A stretch of DNA of 47,867 nucleotides, from NCBI RefSeq assembly GCF_039540575.1, contig NZ_BAABFC010000021.1, positions 1-47,867 on the forward strand. Reading direction: 5' to 3'. The notes beneath the pieces were generated by a model. That model had not been told where the DNA came from. It worked only from the letters and a program-made list of their open reading frames with translations, and did not search any database. The translations under genes were made by a program, and so were the position numbers. Below are positions 32,172-39,757 of the stretch, piece after piece; the stretch's first letter is position 1, and each line of letters opens with the position of its first letter. Source of the DNA: Pseudaeromonas paramecii (GTDB lineage: Bacteria; Pseudomonadota; Gammaproteobacteria; Enterobacterales; Aeromonadaceae).

Positions 32172-33557
32172 ATGGCCTTATGGGGCGGACGGTTCAGCCA
32201 GGCGGCTGATACGCGGTTTAAACAATTCAACGACTCACTGCCGTTTGACTATCGGCTGGCCGAGCAGGATGTGCTGGGGTCCATCAGCTGGTCGCGGGCG
32301 TTGGTTAAGGTGGGGGTACTCACCGCCGAGGAACAGCGCAAGCTGGAGGCGGCCATGCAGGATCTGCTGGCCCAGGTGCAGGCCGATCCCGAGCAGATAC
32401 TGCAATCGGACGCCGAGGACATTCACTCCTGGGTGGAGAGTCAGCTCATCGCGCGGGTAGGGGATTTGGGCAAGAAGCTGCACACCGGCCGTTCCCGTAA
32501 CGACCAGGTGGCCACGGATCTCAAGCTCTGGTGCAAGACCCAGGGCGCCCAGCTGCTGCTGGCCATTCACGGCCTGCAACGGCAGCTGGTGGCGGTGGCC
32601 GATGCTCATCAGGGTACGGTACTGCCGGGCTACACCCACCTGCAACGTGCCCAGCCCGTCACCTTCGCCCACTGGGCCCTGGCCTATGTGGAGATGCTGG
32701 AGCGCGACTACAGCCGGCTGCAGGATGCCCTGGCGCGACTAAACCTGAGCCCGCTGGGCTGCGGCGCCCTGGCTGGCACCGCCTACGCCATCGACCGTGA
32801 GGCCCTGGCACTGGACATGGGCTTTGCCGGGGCGACCCGCAACAGCCTGGACACGGTGGCGGACAGGGATCATGTGGTGGAGCTGATGAACTGTGCCTCC
32901 CTGTCCATGATCCACCTGTCGCGCTTTGCCGAAGATCTCATCTTCTACAACACCGGTGAGGCGGGCTTCGTCGAGCTGTCCGACAAGGTCACCTCCGGCT
33001 CCTCCTTGATGCCGCAGAAGAAGAACCCCGATGCCCTGGAGCTGATCCGTGGCAAGGTGGGTCGGGTGGTGGGCGCCCAGATGGGCATGATGATGACCCT
33101 GAAGGCGCTGCCGCTGGCCTACAACAAGGACATGCAGGAAGACAAGGAAGGGCTGTTCGATGCCCTGGACACCTGGCACGACTGCCTGGACATGGCGTCT
33201 CTGGTGCTGGATGACATCAAGGTGAATCAGGCACGCACCCTGGCGGCGGCCCAGGGCGGTTACGCCAATGCCACCGAACTGGCCGATTACCTGGTGGCCA
33301 AGGGCATTCCGTTCCGCGAGGCCCACCATATCGTCGGTGAGGCCGTGGTCTATGCCATCCAGGTGGCTAAGCCACTGGAAGATCTGAGCCTGGCCGAGCT
33401 GCAGCAGTTCAGCTCAGTCATGGCTGAGGATGTCTATCCTGTGCTGTCGCTGGAGTCCACCCTGGGCAAGCGGGTGGCCAAGGGCGGCGTGGCGCCGGAT
33501 CAGATTGCGGCGGCCTTGGCCGAGGCGCAGTCCCGCCTCGCGGCCCGTCAGTTGTAA
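32172..33557 (+). CDS. argH: Argininosuccinate lyase (ArgH)
   Basis: 461 residues; E. coli has 457. It splits argininosuccinate to arginine and fumarate. The fumarase/aspartase superfamily signature GSSLMPQKKNPD is near residue 276, and TGRSRNDQVATD and GYTHLQRAQP are present. The ATG at 32172 gives the usual MALWGGRFSQ start, with GGAGA upstream; the open frame reaches back 27 bases without similarity. Last gene of the arginine operon, followed by a strong terminator. It is not fused to an ArgA-like acetyltransferase as in some marine gammaproteobacteria. Confidence 0.96.
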   Translation: MALWGGRFSQAADTRFKQFNDSLPFDYRLAEQDVLGSISWSRALVKVGVLTAEEQRKLEAAMQDLLAQVQADPEQILQSDAEDIHSWVESQLIARVGDLGKKLHTGRSRNDQVATDLKLWCKTQGAQLLLAIHGLQRQLVAVADAHQGTVLPGYTHLQRAQPVTFAHWALAYVEMLERDYSRLQDALARLNLSPLGCGALAGTAYAIDREALALDMGFAGATRNSLDTVADRDHVVELMNCASLSMIHLSRFAEDLIFYNTGEAGFVELSDKVTSGSSLMPQKKNPDALELIRGKVGRVVGAQMGMMMTLKALPLAYNKDMQEDKEGLFDALDTWHDCLDMASLVLDDIKVNQARTLAAAQGGYANATELADYLVAKGIPFREAHHIVGEAVVYAIQVAKPLEDLSLAELQQFSSVMAEDVYPVLSLESTLGKRVAKGGVAPDQIAAALAEAQSRLAARQL

Positions 33558-33590
33558 CGGTCGGTGCGTCACGCGGAAAAACGCTACACG

Positions 33591-33613
33591 AAGGGGGCTT
33601 AGCCCCCTTTTTT
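33591..33613 (+). terminator. Rho-independent terminator of argCBFGH
   Basis: Stem AAGGGGGC-TTA-GCCCCCTT followed by TTTT, 33 bases after the argH stop. Confidence 0.93.
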
Positions 33614-33684
33614 CAGTAGGGCGAATGTCGCTGTGGAAGAGTCTGCTGCTGGGCCTCGGATTGTTGAATAAAGCAGCAGATAAC

Positions 33685-33715
33685 CCCTTGCAACGGCGCA
33701 AGGGATCCGTATAAT
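33685..33715 (+). promoter_or_regulatory. S10 operon promoter
   Basis: TTGCAA (33688-33693), a 16-base spacer and a perfect TATAAT (33710-33715). Transcription should begin near 33722, about 170 bases before rpsJ, close to the length of the E. coli S10 leader. An inverted repeat CCCTTGC-N6-GCAAGGG (33685-33704) overlaps the -35 and spacer. Confidence 0.8.
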
Positions 33716-33721
33716 GCACGG

Positions 33722-33891
33722 GCTTGCCAATCTGGCTAAGCAGAGCCTGCGGGCTCGGCCACGGTGGAATATCTACCGCTGGTTCCACAGTCCCTTCGAT
33801 TGGAAGGGAAATGTTTGAAATCAGCCACCAACCTCAATGGGGTTTGGTCGGTTTGGTTTTATGTTCTTTTTGCCATTTGGAGCTCTGGTCC
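33722..33891 (+). promoter_or_regulatory. S10 operon leader RNA (L4 autoregulation region)
   Basis: About 170 untranslated bases before rpsJ, with several stems: GAGCC-TGCG-GGCTC (33743-33756), GTGGAA...TTCCAC (33764-33788), TCCCTTC...GAAGGGA (33791-33809), and an imperfect CCAACC...GGTTTGG stem (about 33825-33850) followed by U-rich GGTTTTATGTTCTTTTTG. In E. coli L4 binds an equivalent leader to cause transcription attenuation and block translation. The layout (multiple stems, final stem plus U run) fits; binding itself is inferred. Confidence 0.65.
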
Positions 33892-34203
33892 ATGCAGAAC
33901 CAAAGAATCCGTATCCGCCTGAAGGCTTTTGATCATCGTTTGATCGACCAGTCCACCGCGGAGATCGTTGAAACTGCCAAGCGCACTGGCGCCCAGGTAC
34001 GCGGTCCTATCCCGCTGCCGACTCGCAAAGAGCGCTTCACCGTACTGATTTCTCCACACGTGAACAAAGACGCACGTGATCAGTATGAGATCCGCACTCA
34101 CAAGCGTCTGGTAGACATCGTTGAGCCCACCGACAAGACCGTTGACGCCCTGATGCGTCTGGATCTGGCCGCTGGCGTCGATGTACAGATTAGCCTGGGT
34201 TAA
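33892..34203 (+). CDS. rpsJ: 30S ribosomal protein S10 (uS10), also NusE
   Basis: 103 residues, the same as E. coli, starting MQNQRIRIRLKAFDHRLID at 33892. The long loop with RGPIPLPTRKERFTVL is intact. It sits in the 30S head and doubles as NusE, which pairs with NusB at the boxA sites of rRNA operons such as the one at the right end of this window. GGAG lies nine bases before the ATG. First gene of the S10 operon. The open frame extends upstream into the leader without similarity. Confidence 0.98.
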   Translation: MQNQRIRIRLKAFDHRLIDQSTAEIVETAKRTGAQVRGPIPLPTRKERFTVLISPHVNKDARDQYEIRTHKRLVDIVEPTDKTVDALMRLDLAAGVDVQISLG

Positions 34204-34226
34204 TTACGGAATAGAGGTTGATAACA

Positions 34227-34865
34227 ATGACAATCGGTCTTGTAGGTCGCAAGCTGGGCATGACCCGCGTCTTCACTGAAGACGGCGTGTCCATCCCGGT
34301 GACTGTTATCGAAGTTGAAGCAAACCGTGTGACTCAGGTTAAGTCTCTGGAAAGCGACGGCTATGTTGCCATCCAGATTACCACCGGCACCAAGAAGGCT
34401 AACCGCCTGACCAAGGCTGAAGCAGGTCACTTTGCTAAAGCCGGCGTCGATGCTGGTCGTGGTTTGTGGGAATTTCGTCTGAATGAAAGCGAAGCGGCCG
34501 ACGTAGCCGTTGGTGCTGAGCTGAACGTTGGCGTGTTTGCTGACGTTAAAAAGGTAGACGTTACTGGTACCTCCAAGGGTAAAGGCTTTGCCGGTACTGT
34601 TAAGCGCTGGAACTTCCGCACTCAGGATATGACCCACGGTAACTCCCGTTCGCACCGCGTTCCGGGTTCCATCGGTCAAAACCAATCCCCGGGTAAGGTA
34701 TTCAAGGGCAAAAAGATGGCTGGTCATCTGGGCAACGAACGGATCACCGTTCAATCCCTGGAACTGGTTCGTGTCGACGTTGAACGCAATCTGCTGCTGG
34801 TTAAAGGCGCAGTTCCTGGCGCAACCAACGGCGATCTGATCGTTAAACCCGCCGTCAAAGCGTAA
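34227..34865 (+). CDS. rplC: 50S ribosomal protein L3 (uL3)
   Basis: 212 residues starting MTIGLVGRKLGMTRVF at 34227, with AGAGG upstream; a TTG nine bases earlier is in frame but is not used in homologues. The extended loop with GQNQSPGKVFKGKKMAGHLG reaches towards the peptidyl transferase centre and carries the glutamine methylated by PrmB in E. coli. It lies 23 bases after rpsJ. Confidence 0.98.
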   Translation: MTIGLVGRKLGMTRVFTEDGVSIPVTVIEVEANRVTQVKSLESDGYVAIQITTGTKKANRLTKAEAGHFAKAGVDAGRGLWEFRLNESEAADVAVGAELNVGVFADVKKVDVTGTSKGKGFAGTVKRWNFRTQDMTHGNSRSHRVPGSIGQNQSPGKVFKGKKMAGHLGNERITVQSLELVRVDVERNLLLVKGAVPGATNGDLIVKPAVKA

Positions 34866-34882
34866 CGTCTGAGGAGATAGTA

Positions 34883-35488
34883 ATGGAATTGGTAATGAAA
34901 GACGCCCAGAGCGCTCTTCAAGTTTCCGAAACTACCTTCGGGCGTGAGTTCAACGAAGCCCTGATCCATCAGGTAGTTGTGGCTTATGCCAACGGCGCAC
35001 GCCAAGGTAGCCGCGCTCAGAAGAGCCGTTCCGAAGTGTCTGGCGGCGGTAAGAAGCCGTGGCGTCAGAAGGGTACTGGCCGTGCCCGTGCTGGTAGCAT
35101 CCGTTCCCCCATTTGGCGTTCCGGTGGCGTGACCTTCGCTGCGCGTCCTCAGGACCACAGCCAGAAGGTGAACAAGAAGATGTACCGCGCCGCTCTGCAG
35201 AGCATTCTGTCTGAGCTGGTACGTCAAGAGCGCCTGATCGTGGTTGAGCAGTTCGGTATCGATGCTCCCAAGACCAAGGATCTGGTAGCCAAGCTGAAGG
35301 GTCTGGACCTGGCCGATGTGCTGATCGTGACTCCGGAAGTCGATGAGAATCTGTTCCTGGCCGCCCGTAACCTGTACAAGGTTGACGTGCGCGATGTGAC
35401 TGGCCTCGACCCGGTTAGCCTGATCGCTTTCGACAAGGTATTGATGACTGCCGACGCAGTGAAGCAAATCGAGGAGATGCTGGCATGA
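34883..35488 (+). CDS. rplD: 50S ribosomal protein L4 (uL4), operon regulator
   Basis: 201 residues, as in E. coli. The exit-tunnel loop (SGGGKKPWRQKGTGRARAGS, residues about 53-72) is intact; changes there give macrolide resistance. In E. coli free L4 represses the whole S10 operon through the leader RNA. AGGAG precedes the ATG. Its end overlaps rplW by ATGA, so L23 translation is probably coupled. Confidence 0.98.
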   Translation: MELVMKDAQSALQVSETTFGREFNEALIHQVVVAYANGARQGSRAQKSRSEVSGGGKKPWRQKGTGRARAGSIRSPIWRSGGVTFAARPQDHSQKVNKKMYRAALQSILSELVRQERLIVVEQFGIDAPKTKDLVAKLKGLDLADVLIVTPEVDENLFLAARNLYKVDVRDVTGLDPVSLIAFDKVLMTADAVKQIEEMLA

Positions 35489-35790
35489 TCCGTGAAGAGC
35501 GTCTGCTGAAAGTTCTGAAGGCTCCGCACATCTCTGAGAAGAGCACCATGGTGGCTGAAAAGCAAAACACCATCGTGTTCAAGGTTGCCACTGACGCGAC
35601 CAAGGCGGAAATCAAGGCTGCAGTTGAAAAACTGTTTGAAGTAAAAGTTGAAGCTGTTCGCACCCTGAACGTGATGGGCAAGACCAAGCGTACTGGTGCT
35701 CGCATGGGCCGTCGTTCCGATTGGAAGAAGGCTTATGTGACGCTGGTTCCGGGTCAAGACATCGACTTCATGGGCGGCGCTGCCGAGTAA
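35485..35790 (+). CDS. rplW: 50S ribosomal protein L23 (uL23)
   Basis: 101 residues, one longer than E. coli. It starts MIREERLLKVLKAPHISEKST at 35485 inside the rplD stop. The acidic tip near residue 18 and the loop around KTKRTGARMGRRSDWKKA are kept. L23 lies at the tunnel exit and is the docking site for trigger factor and the signal recognition particle. Confidence 0.98.
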   Translation: MIREERLLKVLKAPHISEKSTMVAEKQNTIVFKVATDATKAEIKAAVEKLFEVKVEAVRTLNVMGKTKRTGARMGRRSDWKKAYVTLVPGQDIDFMGGAAE

Positions 35791-35805
35791 GAGGAGTCCA
35801 GTTAA

Positions 35806-36627
35806 ATGGCAATCGTAAAATGTAAGCCTACTTCTCCGGGTCGCCGTCACGTCGTCAAGATCGTCACCCCGGAACTGCACAAGGGTAAGCCCTTTGCCGG
35901 CCTGATCGAAGATCAGCGCAAGAGCGGTGGCCGTAACAACAACGGTCACATCACCACTCGTCATATCGGCGGCGGTCACAAGCAGCACTATCGTTTGATC
36001 GACTTCAAGCGCAACAAGGATGGCATTCCTGCCACCGTTGAGCGCCTGGAATACGATCCGAACCGTTCTGCTCACATCGCGCTGGTTCTGTACGCAGACG
36101 GTGAGCGTCGCTACATCCTGGCCCCCAAGGGCCTGCAGGCTGGCGACAAGATTGCTTCCGGCATCGATGCGGCCATCAAGGTAGGTAACACCCTGCCGAT
36201 GCGCAACATCCCGGTGGGTACCACTGTCCACGCTATCGAAATGAAGCCGGGCAAGGGCGCTCAGATCGCTCGTTCTGCTGGCGCATTCGCTCAGATCCTG
36301 GCCCGTGAAGGCGCCTATGTGACCCTGCGTCTGCGCTCTGGCGAAATGCGTAAGGTGCTGTCTGAGTGTCGCGCCACCGTAGGTGAAGTCGGCAACGCCG
36401 AGCACATGCTGCGTCAACTGGGTAAGGCCGGTGCTAGCCGCTGGCGTGGTGTTCGTCCGACCGTTCGCGGTATGGCGATGAACCCGGTCGATCACCCGCA
36501 TGGTGGTGGTGAAGGGCGTAACAAGGGTATGCAACCCGTGTCACCCTGGGGTACCCCGTCCAAGGGCTACAAGACCCGCAAGAACAAGCGTACCGACAAG
36601 TACATCGTACGTCGTCGTAACAAGTAA
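35806..36627 (+). CDS. rplB: 50S ribosomal protein L2 (uL2)
   Basis: 273 residues, as in E. coli. The C-terminal MNPVDHPHGGGEGRNKG holds the conserved histidine (about H229) near the peptidyl transferase centre. It bridges the subunits and helps hold them together. GAGGAG lies 12 bases upstream and the gene begins 15 bases after rplW. Confidence 0.98.
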   Translation: MAIVKCKPTSPGRRHVVKIVTPELHKGKPFAGLIEDQRKSGGRNNNGHITTRHIGGGHKQHYRLIDFKRNKDGIPATVERLEYDPNRSAHIALVLYADGERRYILAPKGLQAGDKIASGIDAAIKVGNTLPMRNIPVGTTVHAIEMKPGKGAQIARSAGAFAQILAREGAYVTLRLRSGEMRKVLSECRATVGEVGNAEHMLRQLGKAGASRWRGVRPTVRGMAMNPVDHPHGGGEGRNKGMQPVSPWGTPSKGYKTRKNKRTDKYIVRRRNK

Positions 36628-36648
36628 TTCTTTTATAGAGGAATCGCC

Positions 36649-36927
36649 ATGCCACGTTCTCTCAAGAAGGGTCCATTTATTGACCTGCACTTGCTGAAGA
36701 AGGTAGAGAAAGCGGTGGAAAGCGGGGACAAGAAGCCTATTAAGACTTGGTCCCGTCGTTCAATGATCATCCCGAATATGATCGGTTTGACCATCGCTGT
36801 CCATAATGGTCGTCAGCACGTACCTGTGTACGTTACCGATGAAATGATCGGTCACAAGCTGGGTGAATTTGCGCCGACTCGTACTTATCGCGGCCACGCC
36901 GCCGATAAGAAGGCCAAGAAGAGATAA
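36649..36927 (+). CDS. rpsS: 30S ribosomal protein S19 (uS19)
   Basis: 92 residues, starting MPRSLKKGPFIDLHLLKKVE at 36649 behind AGAGGAA. It sits in the 30S head with S13 and contacts the A-site finger. The typical WSRRSMIIPNMIGLTIAVHNG and GHKLGEFAPTRTYRGH segments are present. 21 bases after rplB. Confidence 0.98.
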   Translation: MPRSLKKGPFIDLHLLKKVEKAVESGDKKPIKTWSRRSMIIPNMIGLTIAVHNGRQHVPVYVTDEMIGHKLGEFAPTRTYRGHAADKKAKKR

Positions 36928-36937
36928 GGGGTAGATG

Positions 36938-37282
36938 ATGCAAGCTATTGCTAAACACCGTTTCGCCCGTACCTCTGCCCAGAAGGCACGCCTGGTTGCT
37001 GATCAGGTACGTGGTATGCCTGTAGAGCGGGCCCTGAACCTGTTGACCTTCAGCCCGAAGAAGGCTGCTGTGCTGGTCAAGAAGGTTCTGGAGTCAGCCA
37101 TTGCTAACGCCGAGCACAACGAAGGCGCGGACATCGATACGCTGAAGGTCGCCACCATCATGGTTGATGAGGGTCCGAGCATGAAGCGCATCCGTCCCCG
37201 TGCCAAGGGCCGCGCGGACCGTATCCTGAAGCGTACCGCCCACATCACTGTGGTGGTATCCGACGCTAAGGCTGGGAGATAA
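36938..37282 (+). CDS. rplV: 50S ribosomal protein L22 (uL22)
   Basis: 114 residues from the ATG at 36938; the adjacent ATG at 36935 would add one methionine. The later ATG gives better spacing from AAGGGG and aligns with the E. coli METIAKHR start. The tunnel hairpin (GPSMKRIRPRAKGRADRILKR) that lines the exit tunnel and matters for macrolide action is intact. The tail is about four residues longer than in E. coli. Confidence 0.96.
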   Translation: MQAIAKHRFARTSAQKARLVADQVRGMPVERALNLLTFSPKKAAVLVKKVLESAIANAEHNEGADIDTLKVATIMVDEGPSMKRIRPRAKGRADRILKRTAHITVVVSDAKAGR

Positions 37283-37285
37283 GCA

Positions 37286-38002
37286 ATGGGTCAGAAAGTA
37301 CATCCTAATGGTATTCGTCTTGGCATCACCAAGCCGTTCAACTCCACTTGGTATGCCAACACCGCTGACTTTGCGGACAACCTGTACAGCGACTTCCAGG
37401 TACGTCAGTACCTGACCAAGGAGCTGAAGGCTGCGTCTGTCGCTCGCATCGTCATCGAACGTCCGGCCAAGAGCATCCGTGTGACCATTCACACCGCTCG
37501 TCCGGGTGTCGTGATTGGCAAGAAGGGTGAAGACGTAGAAAAGCTGCGGAAGCACATTGCCAAGCTGAGCGGCGTACCTGCTCAGATCAACATCTCCGAA
37601 GTTCGCAAGCCCGAACTGGACGGCCAACTGGTAGCTGACAGCATTACCTCTCAGCTCGAGCGCCGTGTGATGTTCCGTCGTGCCATGAAGCGTGCCGTCC
37701 AAAACGCCATGCGTCTGGGCGCCAAGGGCATCAAGGTCGAGGTGAGCGGTCGTCTGGGTGGCGCGGAAATCGCCCGTACCGAATGGTACCGCGAAGGTCG
37801 CGTGCCCCTGCACACTCTGCGTGCAGATATCGACTACGCAACTTCTGAAGCTCACACCACCTACGGCGTAATCGGCGTCAAGGTTTGGATCTTCAAGGGT
37901 GAGGTGCTGGGTGGTCTGGCTGCAGTGAACGCTGCTGCCGCGGCTGCTCAACAAGAACCCGCTCCTGCCAAGCCGAAGCGCAAGCCGCGTGCTGCTAAGT
38001 AA
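37286..38002 (+). CDS. rpsC: 30S ribosomal protein S3 (uS3)
   Basis: 238 residues, five more than E. coli. The KH domain includes ARPGVVIGKKGEDVEKLRKHI (about 72-92) and the C-terminal domain forms part of the mRNA entry helicase site (RRAMKRAVQNAM...). The tail is alanine-, lysine- and proline-rich (AAAAAQQEPAPAKPKRKPR), a variable region. It begins three bases after rplV, with GGGAGA inside the end of that gene. Confidence 0.98.
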   Translation: MGQKVHPNGIRLGITKPFNSTWYANTADFADNLYSDFQVRQYLTKELKAASVARIVIERPAKSIRVTIHTARPGVVIGKKGEDVEKLRKHIAKLSGVPAQINISEVRKPELDGQLVADSITSQLERRVMFRRAMKRAVQNAMRLGAKGIKVEVSGRLGGAEIARTEWYREGRVPLHTLRADIDYATSEAHTTYGVIGVKVWIFKGEVLGGLAAVNAAAAAAQQEPAPAKPKRKPRAAK

Positions 38003-38015
38003 GGAGATTGGGTAA

Positions 38016-38429
38016 ATGTTGCAACCTAAGCGTACAAAATTCCGCAAGATCCATAAGGGCCGTAACCGCGGCCTGGCGAATGCCGGTAACGAAGTTTCCT
38101 TCGGTACCTTTGGTCTGAAGGCGGTATCTCGCGGTCAACTGACTGCTCGTCAGATCGAAGCAGCTCGTCGTGCGATGACTCGTCACGTTAAGCGTCAAGG
38201 TAAGATCTGGATCCGTGTATTCCCGGACAAGCCGATTACCGAAAAGCCCCTCGAAGTTCGTATGGGTAAAGGTAAGGGTAACGTGGAGTACTGGGTCGCC
38301 CTGATCCAACCGGGTAAGATGCTGTACGAGATGGACGGTGTGCCTGAAGCTCTGGCTCGTGAAGCGTTCGCCCTGGCGGCCGCTAAACTGTCAGTTAAGA
38401 CCACTTTCGTAACTCGGACGGTAATGTGA
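38016..38429 (+). CDS. rplP: 50S ribosomal protein L16 (uL16)
   Basis: 137 residues starting MLQPKRTKFRKIHKGRN at 38016 behind AAGGAGA. It contacts the A-site tRNA elbow and is needed late in 50S assembly. The hydroxylatable arginine region (GKIWIRVFPDKPITEKPLEVRMGKG) is intact. Its TGA overlaps the rpmC ATG by one base. Confidence 0.98.
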   Translation: MLQPKRTKFRKIHKGRNRGLANAGNEVSFGTFGLKAVSRGQLTARQIEAARRAMTRHVKRQGKIWIRVFPDKPITEKPLEVRMGKGKGNVEYWVALIQPGKMLYEMDGVPEALAREAFALAAAKLSVKTTFVTRTVM

Positions 38430-38620
38430 TGAAAGCTCAAGATCTGCGTCAAAAGAGCGTTGAAGAACTGAACGCCGAGCTGATCGGTCTGCTGCGTGAG
38501 CAGTTTAACCTGCGCATCCAAGCCAGCACCGGTCAACTGGCTCAGACTCACACTCTGAAGCAAGTACGCCGCGATATCGCGCGCGTGAAGACTGTTCTGA
38601 CTGAGAAGGCGGGTGCGTAA
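38429..38620 (+). CDS. rpmC: 50S ribosomal protein L29 (uL29)
   Basis: 63 residues, as in E. coli, if begun at the ATG at 38429 in TGATG. A GTG at 38426 is in frame but adds an unlikely residue. Two-helix hairpin with LREQFNLRIQASTGQL and LKQVRRDIARVKTVL. It lies beside L23 at the tunnel exit. One-base overlaps on both sides (TGATG, TAATG) couple it to rplP and rpsQ. Confidence 0.96.
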   Translation: MKAQDLRQKSVEELNAELIGLLREQFNLRIQASTGQLAQTHTLKQVRRDIARVKTVLTEKAGA

Positions 38621-38868
38621 TGACCGATAAAATCCGTACTCTGCAAGGTCGTGTGGTTAGCGACAAGATGGACAAGTCCATCACTGTTGCGGTTGAGCGT
38701 AAGGTAAAGCACCCGATCTACGGGAAGATTATCGTGCGTACCACCAAGCTGCACGTGCATGACGAGAACAACGAATGCAAGGCCGGCGACCTCGTGGAAA
38801 TCCGCGAATGTCGTCCGCTGTCCAAGACCAAGTCCTGGACCCTGGTCAGCATCGTTGAGAAGGCCTAA
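38620..38868 (+). CDS. rpsQ: 30S ribosomal protein S17 (uS17)
   Basis: 82 residues, OB-fold protein that binds helix 11 and helix 7 of 16S rRNA early in assembly. It shows LQGRVVSDKMDKSITV and the GDLVEIRECRPLSKTKSW signature. The start at 38620 shares an A with the rpmC stop (TAATG). Last gene of the S10 operon, followed by an intrinsic terminator. Confidence 0.98.
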   Translation: MTDKIRTLQGRVVSDKMDKSITVAVERKVKHPIYGKIIVRTTKLHVHDENNECKAGDLVEIRECRPLSKTKSWTLVSIVEKA

Positions 38869-38888
38869 TCCGCCTTCACACTAACGGG

Positions 38889-38915
38889 ACGGCCCTCCGG
38901 GGCCGTTCTTTTTTT
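38889..38915 (+). terminator. Rho-independent terminator after rpsQ
   Basis: Stem ACGGCCC-TCCG-GGGCCGT followed by TC and seven T. It would separate S10 from spc transcription. Confidence 0.9.
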
Positions 38916-38939
38916 CGGCTACCATTTCCGGATCTACCG

Positions 38940-38948
38940 TGGTATTAT
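38940..38948 (+). promoter_or_regulatory. spc operon promoter (extended -10)
   Basis: TGGTATTAT: TG one base before a 5/6 -10 hexamer (38943-38948). No good -35 lies 16-18 bases upstream, fitting an extended -10 promoter. Transcription would start near 38955, about 60 bases before rplN. Confidence 0.6.
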
Positions 38949-39013
38949 GCCGCGCCTTTAATGGCAGCCAGATCCCGAAAGGGGTAAGTAGTAAAGTAAA
39001 GCGGAGCACTAAC

Positions 39014-39382
39014 ATGATCCAAATGCAAAGTATGCTGGACGTCGCCGACAACTCCGGCGCTCGCAGCGTAATGTGTATTAAGGTTCTGGGTGGTTCGCAC
39101 CGCCGCTACGCCGGTATCGGTGACATCATCAAGGTTTCCATCAAGGAAGCCATTCCCCGCGGTAAGGTGAAGAAGGGTGATGTAGTAAACGCGGTGGTCG
39201 TTCGCACCAAGAAAGGCGTTCGCCGTCAGGATGGGTCTGTCATCCGTTTCGACCGCAACGCGGCTGTGCTGTTGAACAACAACCATCAGCCGATCGGTAC
39301 CCGTATCTTCGGCCCGGTGACTCGTGAACTGCGTTCTGAGAAGTTCATGAAGATCGTCTCCCTGGCCCCGGAAGTACTGTAA
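39014..39382 (+). CDS. rplN: 50S ribosomal protein L14 (uL14)
   Basis: 122 residues from the ATG at 39014 (MIQMQSMLDVADNSGARSVMCIKVLGG), as in E. coli; the upstream open frame lies over the promoter. It sits at the subunit interface, forms bridge B8 and binds the silencing factor RsfS. GCGGAG precedes the start. First gene of the spc operon. Confidence 0.98.
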   Translation: MIQMQSMLDVADNSGARSVMCIKVLGGSHRRYAGIGDIIKVSIKEAIPRGKVKKGDVVNAVVVRTKKGVRRQDGSVIRFDRNAAVLLNNNHQPIGTRIFGPVTRELRSEKFMKIVSLAPEVL

Positions 39383-39393
39383 GGAGTCGAAAC

Positions 39394-39711
39394 ATGGCAG
39401 CAAAAATCCGTCGTGATGACGAAGTAATTGTTCTGACCGGTAAGGACAAGGGCAAGCGTGGCAAAGTCACTCAAGTCCTGGTTCAGCACGGTAAGGTAAT
39501 CGTAGAAGGCATCAATCAGGTCAAGAAGCACCAAAAGCCGGTTCCGGCTCTGGGTGTGGCTGGTGGCATCGTCACCAAAGAGACCCCGATTGATGTATCC
39601 AACGTAGCGATCTTCAACCCTGCCACTGGCAAGGCGGATCGTGTTGGTTTCCGGACTGAAGACGGCAAGAAGGTTCGCTTCTTCAAGTCCAACGGCGAAC
39701 TTGTTAAGTAA
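39394..39711 (+). CDS. rplX: 50S ribosomal protein L24 (uL24)
   Basis: 105 residues with a KOW motif near the start (DDEVIVLTGKDKGKRGKVTQV). It is an early nucleator of 50S assembly and lies by the tunnel exit. AAGGAG precedes the ATG, 11 bases after rplN. Confidence 0.98.
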   Translation: MAAKIRRDDEVIVLTGKDKGKRGKVTQVLVQHGKVIVEGINQVKKHQKPVPALGVAGGIVTKETPIDVSNVAIFNPATGKADRVGFRTEDGKKVRFFKSNGELVK

Positions 39712-39717
39712 TTTGGA

Positions 39718-39757
39718 GTTTAACGATGGCGAAACTGCATGATTCATACAAGCAGAA
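39718..39757 (+). promoter_or_regulatory. Candidate S8-binding site over the rplE start
   Basis: From memory, the 21 bases 39723-39743 around the rplE ATG are identical to the core of the E. coli spc mRNA site that S8 binds to repress translation from L5 onward. The outer stem is weaker here, with only three of five pairs left. Identity could partly reflect the shared MAKLHD protein start. Confidence 0.45.
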
